A stretch of 64,000 nucleotides of DNA from contig CM076850.1 in the NCBI GenBank assembly GCA_039519185.1, positions 159,694,462-159,758,461 of the forward strand. Reading direction: 5' to 3'. Shown piece by piece: positions 46,210-59,202 of the stretch (position 1 is its first letter; each line of letters starts with the position of its first letter). Under the pieces are notes generated by a model. It worked only from the letters and a program-made list of their open reading frames with translations, ran no database searches and was not told where the DNA came from. This DNA is from Astragalus membranaceus. Lineage: Eukaryota > Streptophyta > Magnoliopsida > Fabales > Fabaceae. A program made the translations under genes and the position numbers.

Positions 46210-49200
46210 GCTGCCCCTCTTTATTTATATTTTACTAGGAAATATGAAGGGCTTCCAAATTTCTCGAGTAAAATAGAAATAAAGATAAAAAGACACTAAT
46301 TTTGTCAAAACCTTTTCTTTTTGAGAAAATCATGAAAAAAAATGGGTTTACATAGAACAAAAGTAAAGAAGGATCGCTGGGGATCTGAAGGAGCATTCGG
46401 GGCTCTGATGGTCTAACTCACAGTCGATGCTTGGCGCATTGACTGGAGTCAAACTGAAGGACCGACGAGGTCTGAAGGGCATGCCTAAGCCTGATGGACC
46501 AATGGGTCTGATGGAGCGCAAACTAGCAACGGTACTAGTAAAACGGTCTGCTTGGGGGAGTGGCCTTTTTCGAGCGGCCATGGGGGCAAGGTCAGGTCGT
46601 TGACCTGATTTGCGCACCTCGAAGGACGTGCACTGTGTTTTTAGGCGGACACAGCTAGTCTGAAGGGCCTGGGGCCGGATGATCCGTCGGTTGCTCGATA
46701 ACGCGACGTGCGATCTGGATTGAAGGACCATTGTTGGTCTGAAGGAGCGCTTGGGCTCTGAGGGACCGCTGGGGGTCTGAAGGAGCGCTTGGGCTCTGAG
46801 GGACCGCTGGGGGTCTGATGGAGCGCTTGGGCTCTGAGGGACCACTGGGGGTCTAAAGGAGTACTGGGATTCTGAATTGTGGTATGACACCAGCGCTTGG
46901 AGCACTGACTTTGAGTGAACAAACTATTGGGATTGGCACATGGCGTACCTGCCTAGGACACACCTAATGAATGCATTTACCTGAGAAGGGAAAAGCTATC
47001 TATATTTGGTATGTCTAAAAATGCAATGAATGATGTATGTGTGCAATATAGGTATGTGAAATGGTAAGTGTTCGATGGGGTGAATGAAATGTGGCAGATG
47101 CTGTGAGTTGAAGTTGATGGGACATGGAGGTTGACGAACAACGTGTGTGAATGCAGATAAAGTAGGAATGTGGTCGTGCTGATTGATTTTGGTGGAATGA
47201 TAAATGTAATGGAATGAGCAATTTTTCTCTTTATATCCTTTTTGCTTTTCTCTTTTTTTCTTGGTATATGAGTGTATGAAATGCAAAGCGTGAATGGGAT
47301 GCAAATGTAATGCTTTGACGCGAATGTCATGCATGGTACAAAGATATGATTAGTAATGTAAAAAAAACTCTTTTTTGGGGGCAACGATGAGACCGGCATT
47401 CAGCACATCTACCGAAGCAAACAATGTTATGCATGCGACGAACGTGCAATGATTGACATCTGGTGGGGATGATGAATGAAATGGGTATGTCATTGGTGTT
47501 GAACCTGAAGGAACGAGAAAGTTGACAAGCGATGTACGAGATGTGAATGTGACTGTAGTGATTAGTGTGTGATGATGAATGTAATGGGTGGATTTTTCTT
47601 TTGCTTTTTCTTATTTATTTTGCTTCTTTTCCTGATGCATGCAATGCGAATGTGAATATGATGCGAATGTAACACTTTGCTGCAAATGCTATGGTGAATA
47701 AAGGAAACAAATGATATGATTGGTGATGTAGAGAGCTTTGGCTACGATGAGACCGGTACTTGGCACGTCTATCGAAGCAAAAAAGTGTTATAGGTGTGCA
47801 ATGTGATGAATGTGCAATGCGAAAGTAAATGGACTGCAAAAAGGCCGTGAATTGTGGGTGCTGGAGTTGGTCGGGAACAAAAACCGATGAGTTGTGTATG
47901 CGCATGCCGATAACATGTGAATGCAAATGTACTGTTGATTGCATGATGGAATGATCTATGCTTTGGTGGGAGTAACGGGTGCAATGTGGATGATTTTTGC
48001 CTTTTTGGTTTTCTCTTGTTTTGCCCCTTTTCATGAATAAATGAATAAATGAATGAGTGAATGAATGAATGAATGAATGAATGAACGTGCACACGTAATG
48101 CTTAGATGGAGGATTGTGGTAGCCGCATGAGTTGATGTTGTATGGTGCAATGATTGGATGTTTGTTGGGATGTGGGAGGTTTTTCTTCTTTTTTTTTTGT
48201 CTTTTCGCTTTATTGCCTTTTTGGTATTTGATGAGTGCATGAAATGAGAATGTGAATGCGATGGATACGTAATATTTTGATGCAAACGCTATGGTGCATA
48301 AAAGGAAATGCCTAAATACATGGTGCATGGATGTGATTGATTGGGATGTAGACAGACTTTTGGTAATGATGCGACCGACATTTGACATTTTTATTGAAGC
48401 GATACTTGTTATGCGTGGTTATGCATGCCCGCATACGCAATGCGTAATGCACAAGAAGCAAAATTGTGTAGGCGAAACAAGTGGAATGTGAATGCATGTA
48501 CAATACTTGTATGAAAGAGTTGTGATGGGTATGACCAGATGCATGGTTTAATTCTAGAATAATGAGGACATGTGTAATGCATGATTTGTTGGTAACAACA
48601 CTTTTTTGTTTTTGTAAGGATGCAAAAATGTTTGATGTGAAACGAAACTTTTGATGCTGGAAACAGAGAGCTGAACATTTTGAATTGATCGTTCCTTGGA
48701 AGAAAGATTTTTGATGGCTTGGACTTGAACTCTGGTAAGCTCAAGATTGTCATCTTGAAAAGTGTGGCTTGCAGCAATGTATTAGTGTCATTTCTAGAGA
48801 TCGAGATGTGTATTTGCAGATGGGTTCTCATTTGGTTATGATGACCCATGATGGCTAAGCTTTCAAGTCTAAGATGTTAACTTAGAGGGATTGTCATTAT
48901 TGTGTGTCTCTCTTTTTGAAGCATCTGCTTAATAAATATGAAAAAAAGTGCGAATGCAAATGAATGTGTCAGTTGACTTAGGGTTCAAGAAATGCAGGGT
49001 ATAGTCAAGTGTGACACATGAGTGGAGTGGGGGATGAGGTTTATTGGCTCAAGCTTATAAGAGATAAGCTTGCCCCCAAGGTAAAAATGTTTTGACTGCC
49101 CCAATTCTGACTTCAAATAGTGGGGAGTGAAACAGTCTGCCTTTGTCTAGGGGGGACAATGACAACCAAGGATATAGACTGATTGAGGGATTGGGAAATA

Positions 49201-52200
49201 TGCTGGTATTGGGGGTGACAAGTGACTAGGAATGAATGGAATGAAAGGCAAAAGGATTCTTTCGGCCCAAGGGATATGATGCCCCGGTCTATAAGAGGAC
49301 AAGGTTACCCCAATCCATTAAAGATGAAAATTGCCCCATTTTGAGTGTGGTTGCGACAGGGTGCAAAGTTAGAATAATGGTTTGGAAATTGGTCTGGTAC
49401 GGCTACATGAGTGTAGTATATGAACGGGATGAAAGATGAGGGTATTTTGGGGATGCTAAAAAATCTCCCTGAGTTTGAGTGGAATGGAGGGTGGGGTTTT
49501 GCCCCATTTTGATATGATAAGTCAAGTAACTGCCTTAGTAGGGATTTGTGGTTTTCCTTGGGAAGGATTCCACAAGCTAAGACAGTCGAGAGCTTTTGGT
49601 TCGATGAAAATTCACTTTGTTGATGATCACTGTTATCTTCTCTTGATGAACTTCGAGCGTGCAAGCCCTTTTAAGTTTTTTATTTCTTATTTTTTCTTAT
49701 TTTTTTTGTAAAAATATTTTTCTCTTTGTTTTTTTTTTTGAGCAAATAAATTATTCTGATTATTTTGTCCTATAGTATAAGCTTTGAGAAAAATGGAAGC
49801 CACCAATCACTGATCAGAATAGGCCTTTGGATTGTAATATGGCCAGTGGTTAATGATTCGTGAAGGAAATGGTTACTTTGCTCTTGAGAGTGTTCGGGGT
49901 TGGTTGAGACAAAGAATCTTTTATGCGCTTCATGGTAGAATGAACCTGTTTTAGGGTTGTAGCGCATTTGAGGGTTTATGGAGGATGGGATGCTTAGGAC
50001 AAAGGAAGTGTTTGAGGGTTTATTTCAGACAAGGATCTTTTATATGCTCCATGGTGTGGAGTGTCAGCTCAGAATTTCTACCACTTCGGTTTTTAGGATT
50101 TTTCGATCCTCTTTTTTTGAATTTCACTTTTTTGTGATTTTTCTTTTTTCTTTCGAGCTGAGCGGACTGTTAGATATGGGATTGACCCTTGTCTAAGGTG
50201 TTTGAAAGATTTTTGATTTTTTTGGCTCGAAGTGGGTAGCAAAGGGCATTTCTCCCTTTTTTGGATTTTTGGATATAGGAAAATGGCCAAACTCCGATTC
50301 AAATCATGATTGCTTATTTTCTTGAAATTGTAACTATAGGACAAAACTTCATTTTAATATATTTGCCTTTTCTTTATTTTTTTATTTTTTTTTATGCCCT
50401 AATTTTTGCTCAGGCTGCTCTCGCGAGTTTTCAACCTAACGGGCTTTTCTTTTTTGGATCTCTTTTGTGTTTTTTTTTTTTTAATTTTTTACTCAAAGGA
50501 CTTGCACGAGTGTTTAGAATGCTAGCAGAAAAACTTAGTGATCATTACTCTGCCCCAGTATGGAGCGTACAAAGTGTTATTCGTGAAATTTCATCACTGG
50601 GGGAAAGCGAATGAAATACTCTTGTGGGGACTGGGTCTTTTATGGATGGTTGGGTCTGGTTTTGGAAGTGGCGGAAAGACGGGGGTAGGATAACTGACTC
50701 AAACAACGGTAAACACACATGTCAGGTTAGTTTATTTTACAAATATTTCATGGAGAGTTAACACCGCTTAAGATAGAACAATTTTAATTGTCAAAACCAC
50801 ACAAGTTAACAAAATAGACATTTAAGCTTCTTGTCACGGGTGTGAGATATATGTTGGCTGGTGCTCTTAGTGGGGCACGCAGTGGCCAAGGGTCAAGCCT
50901 ATGATATGGTCAATATTGTAGTGACCATGATGGTGAATGAGTTATTGGTGAATTCCGTTGAATGGTTAAGTGGGTAGGTGGTTTCCATAAACGTGGTAGG
51001 ATGAAGAGTGAAGAACTTGTTGTTGGTGAATCAAGTTAGGGTATGGCCACATTTTCCAAGGAAGAGGGATCAATTAAAATATATTTTCAAGAAGGCTTCG
51101 TCTCTCATCAAACAGCATGTCAAAAAACTTATGAGTTTCATTTTTTTATTTTTTTTGGAAAAATTATTTGAATAAAGCAGAATGTATGAACACATGGATG
51201 TTGTACACAGACAATGATGCAGGTGAATGGAATGCATAATGATACCTTAAACAAGTGTGTGATTTTTTTATTTTTTAAAGTTCAACTAGAGTGAGAGGCT
51301 AACAACAACAAAACTATTGGATGATGAATAATGCAAGAATAGAAGAAAATGAAGCAAATCCTAATTTTGTTTTAATGCATATGAGAGGATTAACGCCCTT
51401 GGGATGGATGTGAGAGGAGTAAATGACTTTTGTTTTTGTTCTTTATGACGCATGAAGGAACTGTTTTTGAGATGCATGAGAATGAATGACTTTTGTTTTT
51501 GTTTCTTCATGATGCATGAAGAGGAGTAATGAAATAATGAATGAATGTAATTTTTTTTATAATATCAAGGTGATATTATTTTCTCATTTTTGGCGTGTGG
51601 CTTATGCAAGATGAAACATAAAAAATATGATATTTTGTTATTTTCTAGATGATGAGATGCATGTTGGTACCATGATAATGAAAACGATGACCGTATTCTA
51701 TTATGAATGCATGATAATTTTTTTTATTTTTTAGTTGAAAGACTAACTATGCTAACGCAACAAGAATAATCAAGTTAAACGCACCTTGTGTCCTAATGCA
51801 TGAAGGAACACATGGTGAAAAATGACGAAAATGCAGATGCGAATGCATGAAATGCGTGCATGAATGATCACTTGGAAAGGTCAGTTATTTAAATGATTTT
51901 TGGAGACAATGCGGCACGTGACCGATGCAGAGCCTCTTTCATGTATCAGAATGAAATGCTAAATACGTATCTATGAATGATGCGAAAATGATGACGTAAT
52001 TTTTGAAATGATGCATGTTGAAACGGTATATGAACGATGTGTGGATGAAATGGCGTATGGATGATTTAATGAAACAACAGTTTTTGGATGAGTGAAAAGG
52101 TGCGTGAATGCTATGCATTTCATGATGTTGCAAATGATGAAATGCCTATATTATTTGATGATGGAAATGCATGCTAAATGAGATATTCAATCACAATTTT

Positions 52201-54028
52201 TTTAATTGTGATCATGTTTTCCATTCTTTTCTTTTTCGCGAAAAGCAAGAAATATGCAATGTATGAATGAACGAATAATGTTGCCTAAGGAATGTGAATG
52301 AATGATTGCTTGAAAAGATTGACTATCTGAAATGATTTTTTGTTTTATTTGGGAAATGACACATGAATATGGAATGGTTGTATTTAAACTAGGATGACCA
52401 CATGAGGGAAATGATGTATGAATGTTATGTTTTTTTTTTTTTTAAAAAATGTAATTCAAGACTTTATGAATGATGTGGTACCTACACTGTGTGATCATGA
52501 CTTTGAATGATTATGAATGAATGTCGGTGCCTATGATGCTATTGCCTTTTTTTGTGTGCGAGGAAACAAAATGCATGACACTCGCATCGACTTTTTTTTT
52601 AATGCGTGGAAAAGAGTAATGAACATAACCTTTATATAATATGGGGGTAATATTCTTTTGGTGTACGGATATGCAAGATGAATGCAATTTTGAAAAAAAT
52701 GATACCTTCGTGATGCATGATAGTGCAATAACAATGAAATGCTTATGGAAGAGTGATTTTAGTATGAATGAATGGTGATTTTTTGTGTTTTCTTTGAATA
52801 AAGTATAATGCATGAACATATGGACGTTTGTTGTACATGAGCAACAATGGAGATGAATGAAATGCGTGATGGTTTATCCCTTTTTTTTTATGCTTTAACT
52901 AGAATAAAAAGCTAACAAAATGTTATTGGGTGATGAATGATGCAATAATGAAGAAATTTATAATTTTGTTTTGACGCATGTTGAAGGACTGATGCATTTG
53001 AGATGGATAGGAATAAATGACTTTTGTCCTTGTTTTTTATGATGCATGAAGATGATGCATTTAAAAATAAATTTTTATAATAGCAATGCGATGTATGAGT
53101 ATGAGAGATGATGCAACTAAGATAAAATGATGCATGCATGGAGAAATTGCGCATTTGGACTATGATGACAATATGAGCGAAATGTTATAGAATGTCTCAT
53201 GCAATTTGTAATAATGATGTTGCAAATGACAAGATGCCTACACTATTTGATGGTTTTTTTTCAATATTTATGAATTATGAATATATGATGAATGCTACGG
53301 TAGGGAAATGGCAATGTGATGCATATGATGAAAAAAAATGATCTTATTTTATGATAATTTTTTGTATGATGAATGAAAGGAATGATGTCGTCTCGTATGC
53401 ATGCAAATGAAGGAAGCATGAAATTTTTTTGAGTGATTTTAATTTTGGAGAAAAACTAACCAGATTGATAGAGAAGGTAAGTATAGTGCCCCTGTGTCCT
53501 AGGTGGGTCATGTCTAAATTGGGATTTTCAACATGATCTAGGGTCACTTATGCGATCAATCTCTCAGGTGGCTCTATTCACTTCCTCACAAAGGTCTCCA
53601 GAGCTAAAATCCCTTTCATGATATGATCCACAACAATAGCGAGCTACCTGGTGTGAGATACCATGAAAGAGCGTACTCTGGTTGAGACTTTCATGAGAGT
53701 CAGACAGATAAAATCCAGAATGACTGTCACTAATAATCTCCACTCGTCCTAGGTTATTTGCAGACCCGGGTATAGGGCCCCACTCAGAAGTGTGTGCATA
53801 AACATGTGTAAGTGACGTGTGTGATGAGGGCAAAATACTTAAACTAACTACACTGGAAAAGCTATACAACAACAATAACAAAAAAGTCGTCTACCCTAAG
53901 GTTCAATAATATAAAGAAATAAATAAAATAAGCATAAGGGCAAAAACAAAATATAAAATTAACAAATACTTACACATTTAGCTAATTAGGCTTGACTCTC
54001 TTAATATGTCCCCAGTGGAGTCGCCAGC
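46210..54028 (-). other. Internal region of element 2, no gag-pol
   Basis: In element order: conserved leader (about 53880-53460), TGAATG/ATGCAT-rich low-complexity sequence (53.4-51.2 kb), TGCCCCA-containing block (50.7-49.0 kb), more low-complexity sequence with a (TGAA)n tract (48045-48085), then a tandem array (46920-46370) before the polypurine tract. It is collinear with element 1. No retroviral protein domain is found on either strand. Confidence 0.8.
46370..46920 (-). repeat. 3' minisatellite of element 2
   Basis: Several ~37-39 bp units of the form GGGTCTGAAGGAGCGCTTGG plus GCTCTGAGGGACCGCTG are tandem around 46735-46865, with related degenerate units to either side. The homologous array in element 1 (about 15780-16250) has fewer units. 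Confidence 0.8.
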
Positions 54029-56468
54029 TGTAGCGACCGAAAAATCCGGAGGAGGGATTCTTCGAAGTTCTTGAATGAAGCCGCCACCAAAGTTTTAGTT
54101 TAATGGCAAACATTGGAAAATCCCTATTGAGTAGATAAAGGGGTCTTGCGGACCAGATTTAGGCTCGGGAGTCGTTTATGCGTAGGGAAGGTATTAGCAC
54201 CCTACGACACCCTTCCTAAGGAAGGTTACCTTTTAACTAAATGTGTAAACGTTTATTAATTCAAAAATAATGATTTTACCCTTATAATAATAATAAAAAA
54301 GAAGACTCGATAAGCAATTAGTTATTTTTTGTACTTGTGGAGAAAATGAGAGAAATGAATTAAAAGAGAAAAAAGAAAAAAAAAAGGTTTTTTATTAATG
54401 CAATTGACAGATGTGGGCCCCCATCTGCTCCTACGTATCTCCTGGTAGAGAATCAAATCACACGTAGTTCTTGGTAGAAAATATTTGTCTGTTGGTGTTT
54501 TTTTTATTTTTTTGAAATCGGGAGAGGTACTCGTGACGGCCAAACAAGTAAAACTCAGAGTGGTCGTCACTCATAGCTCGTTTAAAAACTAAAACTGTTA
54601 CTTGCTATTTGGAAAAAAAAAAATAGGTTCGTGAAAGAAAATATTTATTTAAGGAAAAAAAATCTTTTTTTTTAAAAAAAGAAACAGGGGGTGCAGCAAT
54701 AAAATGGGGTGTGATTAGCAGAAAAGGGTTGTATTTTAAAATAGTGGGAGCAGAAAACAGGCCCAGTTCGTTTTCTAAAAAATGGGCTTGCACAAGGGGA
54801 TGCAAGCTGTTAAAAACAAGTAGTGCACTTAGAAGCTGGGGTTGTATAAAACAGTCTAGGGTGTGAACAGCAAAAGGCCCGGTCTGTGTTCTATGCTTAT
54901 CAGCCCACGAAACATGGGCTTGTCAGGAGGGGGTGTTTCATTAAAAACGGTGGTGTATGAAGCAATCTGATTAAAAATTAACAAAATTATTATAAAAAGA
55001 TACTTGGACTATATAAGGCTAATTGAAAAAAAAACAAAACCCTAATTCTCCTCATTCATCACCAGCGCCGCACCAACCGATTCCCTCAACCCTAATTTTT
55101 ACTTTCTTCTCTCTCAGCGCCGCGACATTCCCCTATCCCCTACCTCTCCGTTCTTCTCTTTCTCGCACCGATCCGCCTCTCCTCCCTCTCTAACTTAATT
55201 TCATTTTTTTTTTCTCACCGATCCCCACTTCTCACCCCCCCTCAACCGATCCTAGTTTCTTCTTCCCCAAATCCAGAGCTACTTTTACTTTCAATAGAGA
55301 GAGAAAGATTTTTGGTGAGAAGGGGAAATAGGTTTCGCGAAAATTGTGAAGAGGAAGGGTCGCGAAGATGGAGAGAGAACGGCGAACGGTGTAGAAAACG
55401 AAGGGAAGAGGGAAGAACGCGACAGTGGTTATGGTGTGGCTCACGGTGGTGGTTACGAGGATGGTGGCGGTGACGGAGCTTCGGTGGTGGTGTGTTTACG
55501 AAGGGAGAGGGCGACGGTGATTGATGATGAGATATGGTGTTCGCGTTGCGTGGTGGTGGTGCTGTGAGGGCGACGGAAGGGATTACGCCAGAGGGAGCCA
55601 AACACAGTGGGGAGCCGTGGAGGCACCGGCGTTGTGGCGGCGTTTCAGGGAGAGGAGTGGTGCGAAGTGATGGTGTGGGGGGGTTTCTGTGGTGGTGCAC
55701 GGTGGTGGTGCACGGCGGCCACCACCACAGATGGCTCAGTAGCTTTCCCTCTCTCTCTCTCTGTTTTCTGATTTTGTGTTTTCGGTTCTGTGTCTGTAAT
55801 TGTTTGTGTGTTTTTTTTCTCTGTATCCCCCTCTCTGTTTCTCAGTTGAGTTTTTTATAGAATAGTAAACTAATGGGACAAATTTTGTTGTTATGATTTT
55901 GCAGAGAATCAGAGTAGTGGGAGACAAGGCAGCAAAGGAGGTGCTGCCCAAAGCTGCTTGGTTGCTGCTGATTTTGGAAAAAAATAAGGGAGCAAGAAGA
56001 AGGGACCTTTGGCTTCACTCCTCAAATGCTGCTGCCTGCTTTATTTTTATTTTACTTTTAATCTTTGTACTTTTTGTATTTTATTTTTTGTCTAGATGTG
56101 TAACAAAGTTGACTTTGTGAAAACATTGATTAAAAAAAACATTTATTTGCAATCTGATTTTTATTTGATTTTTATAACAAAATTAAACCGATAACAACGA
56201 CGAAAAACATACGTACGCGACAAGACGCGAATGCGCGTCCACAATGAGAATACGTGAATTCGTGTACTAAAATAAACAACCGTACACAACGAGGCGCGAA
56301 CACGCGTTCGCAACGAGGACAAAAAATATGTACATTATTAAAAATCGCACGCGCGCACAATGAGAAGTAACACGCATATACACGACTGGGAACGACACAC
56401 ATAAACGACAAAAACAATATTTTGGATTTTCTAGTTTTAAATTAGCTGGACAAAATTAGGGTATGACA
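54029..56468 (-). repeat. 5' LTR of element 2
   Basis: Near-identical partner of 43765-46209. Differences are mostly homopolymer lengths, a CTT and a CT repeat count, and about ten substitutions. Confidence 0.92.
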
Positions 56469-56620
56469 GCCAACATAGTCTACAACATTTACGGAGGTTA
56501 AAATATCAACTTCTGCCCAACATTTATGATGCTTATGCTTATAGACAACAAGATCTTTATTTGTATTGCATCTAAACTACCAACAAAACTTTGACTAAGT
56601 CAGTAATTGGATTTACTTGG

Positions 56621-56865
56621 TTATTTTGAAGAGGGTGACATTAAGCCATTTGGAACATTTTGATCTTCATGAACACAAGAACTGTATTTCAACAGACAAA
56701 GCCAAGTAAGTCCAATGAATAGAACAAATACAGTAATTAATGACAGAACAATTATAAAAATCATTCTTCCATTGCTTCTTTCTTTTATTTTCTTTGAGAC
56801 ATCTACTCCTAAAGGTTTCATTATAATTCCATTGTTGTCATGACCTGGTTTGACTCTATCTCTTC
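56621..56865 (-). pseudogene. ALE2-like receptor kinase exon fragment (transmembrane region)
   Basis: The minus strand encodes KPLGVDVSKKIKERSNG, then a single hydrophobic helix (MIFIIVLSLITVFVLFIGL), then TWLCLLKYSSCVHED and PNGLMSPSSK. This juxtamembrane-TM arrangement closely recalls the ALE2 type of plant receptor-like kinase. The open frame ends after SSK with TAA, about where an exon border is expected. The extracellular and kinase domains are missing. It is a captured exon, not a gene. Confidence 0.68.
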
Positions 56866-57222
56866 CTTAAATTATGCTCCATCTTTCTATCTGTTACTAG
56901 GAAAAAATGTGAATTAGAAATCACACTAAAAAAATCAAAAATATTCCAAAATTCCATGTTAAACTTAATTTGTCAAAGCATTCTAATGAATGATGCACAT
57001 ATACTTTGCTTTTGTCTTTTTATAATTGGTATGAAGGTAGTTATGTGAAGCTCTTAAATAAGGTGATCTTTACTACCAAAAGAAGAATCATGTACATTTT
57101 CTCTTGAATAAGGTGATCTTCACTAACAAAAGAAGAGCAAGGTAGAGTTATAATTTCTATTATAGTTGTCTGGTATTAACTTAGTTTTTTTTTTCTGGTA
57201 GGAACAAGGACAGGGGGGAACC

Positions 57223-57369
57223 AAAGTTTGGAATCTTGAAGGAGAGAAGATCTTAATATTTCATATTGATCAAAGTTTGGAATCTTGAAGGAGAGAAGAT
57301 CTTAATATTTCATATTGATCAAAGTTTGGAATCTTGAAGGAGAGAAGATCTTAATATTTCATATTGATC
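57223..57369 (+). repeat. Three exact 49 bp tandem units
   Basis: The unit starting AAAGTTTGGAATCTTGAAGG occurs three times back to back with no visible difference. The region from 56866 to 58398 otherwise shows only AT-rich sequence and short local repeats. Confidence 0.95.
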
Positions 57370-58386
57370 AAAGATAATTAATGACATAATGATACTTTTC
57401 CTTATACAAGTTTGGTCTATTGGTACTACAATAAAATGCACTTTTGTACAAGGATTTTAATGAAGCTCAACAGAGACAGTTTTGGGACCTTTTGGAGTAA
57501 AACAATTTAATTTCAAATGCACATTTGTTAGCTACTAATTCAATTTAAAATGTAATTTGCAACAACAGAAGTATATAAACTAATTCAATTGTTGATAAAA
57601 AGCATGTAATAAATGTAAAATTTTTATTAGATTGTAGATCCAACAATCATATGGTTGCAACTCACTTTCAATTAGGTTTTCAAGTTGAAACAGTGTAAAA
57701 AGGTTAAATCTATCTTGACAAAAATTGTATCATCATTCATCACATATTTTGGATCATTACCCTATATATACTACGAATTTGTGCATTCAAAATTCAAGCA
57801 AATATCCTCTATAAACAACAGTTTTTACCTTCTTCCTCTATAAACAGAAATTACAATTATTTTAGGGAAAACAGGTTAAAAATTTGCCGCCTATAATGGC
57901 ATTTTAGAAGTTCATGAAGAGGCTCCATCAAGAAATAATAGGAAAGCCTTACTTCACTAGGTGAAGTTGCCATCGTGCTATATTGATTGTTAAAGAAAAT
58001 ATTATAACAGAAATGGTGTCCTACTCTTGCAGCCATTCCTTAAAACGTTTCTACTTTACTTGCAGCCATTTAACAGAAGCACCAATGGCAACAACTGTAT
58101 CATCCTTTTCTTCTTCCACTGAAATTGCTAAAATCCTAACATTTGCCAAATGGAGTTTTGTGACTTTGTTACAAAACTTAAAAATTAGCATTCTTTTCTT
58201 TTAATTTTTTTAATTATTGTTACGACTGTTTTTGTTTTTTTCCTTTCGCCACTACTGTTTTAATTTTTTTAATTATTGTTACGACTTTTTTTAATTATTC
58301 TTTTCTTTTATATATTATTATCTTATTTTTATAATATATAATAATATAATATATGTGTTGTAATATAATATAGGTTAAATAACATT
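57370..58386. other. No supported gene
   Basis: AT-rich sequence. About 57895-57960 on the plus strand reads FMKRLHQEIIGKPYFTR, coding-like but not recognised, and could be another captured exon. TTTTTTTAATTATTGTTACGAC occurs twice near 58206 and 58267. Confidence 0.35.
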
Positions 58387-58398
58387 TTGGTCATTTAT

Positions 58399-58542
58399 AT
58401 CCCAAGCAGGTAGCTCAGTTGGCGAGCTAAGGGATATAGAAGGAGAGTGCACCAAAAGAGTGCAAGAAGGAGGTCCCGGATTCAAACCCCGGAAACTAAC
58501 ATTCCCCCACTCCCACTAACATTGCTTATCAAAAAAAAAAAC
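58399..58542 (+). mobile_element. tRNA-derived SINE
   Basis: A box-A-like segment (GGTAGCTCAGTTGGCGAGC) and a box-B-like segment (GGATTCAAACCCC) are spaced as in a RNA polymerase III promoter. A short body and an A-rich tail follow. The 12 bp duplication TTGGTCATTTAT flanks it (58387-58398 and 58545-58556), which proves LINE-type retroposition. It does not fold as a complete tRNA. Confidence 0.88.
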
Positions 58543-58556
58543 TGTTGGTCATTTAT

Positions 58557-59202
58557 CTTTGCTATAAATTTTATTTTTGGTCTTTTATCTTTTTTTAGTC
58601 CCTCATCTTCCATTTTTGTTTCATTTTAATCCCTTTTAGTGTTTTCGTCCATTATTTTTAACGGGAGTCACGCAGACAATTAACTGCTACTGTGGCGTCT
58701 TAAAATAGTGATGTTGAAGAAATCATTCATGCTCATGCACGGGTAGCTGCTAATTTTGATTAGCCTTGGATTATGTTTTTGAATTATGACTTCCTTTTAT
58801 TTCATTTTATGTGGATTATGACTTTGAGTAAGAATGTTTTTGTATGGATTTTGTTCCAGCTTTTTCATTTATGTCCCAATTTTCTATTTTACACCTTAAG
58901 TTCTTATTTCTATTAATTCTACAATTTAAATTTTTTATTAGGTTTTTATATCCTCCAACTTATAAAGCTAATAAACCTAAACCAACTCACATTCATAGGT
59001 ACATGCAACACAATTGTTTTTCAATATCACCTAAGAATAGTTTAAAACATCACTGAGTTTCACCAATAGAAATTATACAGATGTAATATATTTGCCTCAA
59101 TTTTAACAAATAGTAATAGATGTCAATTGTAGCTTATTTTCTTCCGAAATCATTTCAAAATAATTTGTAAATACCCGTGGATACCACGAGCACCGTGGCT
59201 AG
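58557..59202. other. No gene; ends in a Helitron-type terminus
   Basis: AT-rich sequence. The right end CCCGTGGATACCACGAGCACC then GTGGCTAG (59174-59202) has a 5-6 bp hairpin followed by CTAG and then T, the shape of a Helitron 3' end. No matching 5' TC end was found. Confidence 0.4.

Larger units (their letters stand above)
43765..56468 (-). mobile_element. Complete non-autonomous Tat/Ogre-like LTR retrotransposon (element 2, 12.7 kb)
   Basis: The LTRs are 43765-46209 and 54029-56468, starting TGTAGCGACC and ending GGTATGACA on the plus strand. The target duplication GCCAA is at 43760-43764 and 56469-56473. Read on the minus strand, the primer site TGGCGACTCCACTGGGGA lies next to the 5' LTR (54026 down) and the polypurine tract AAAGAGGGGCAGC before the 3' LTR. 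The LTRs are nearly identical (about ten base changes plus small indels by eye), so it is a recent insertion. The 7.8 kb interior has no gag-pol domain. Confidence 0.92.

Noticed and set aside
53564..53881. Leader ORF of element 2 as a new conserved protein
   Set aside because: Its counterpart in element 1 has mostly amino-acid-changing differences and a different upstream frame, so nucleotide-level conservation fits better.
58405..58490. A functional tRNA gene
   Set aside because: Box A and box B are present, but the acceptor and anticodon stems do not form. The A tail and 12 bp duplication identify a SINE.
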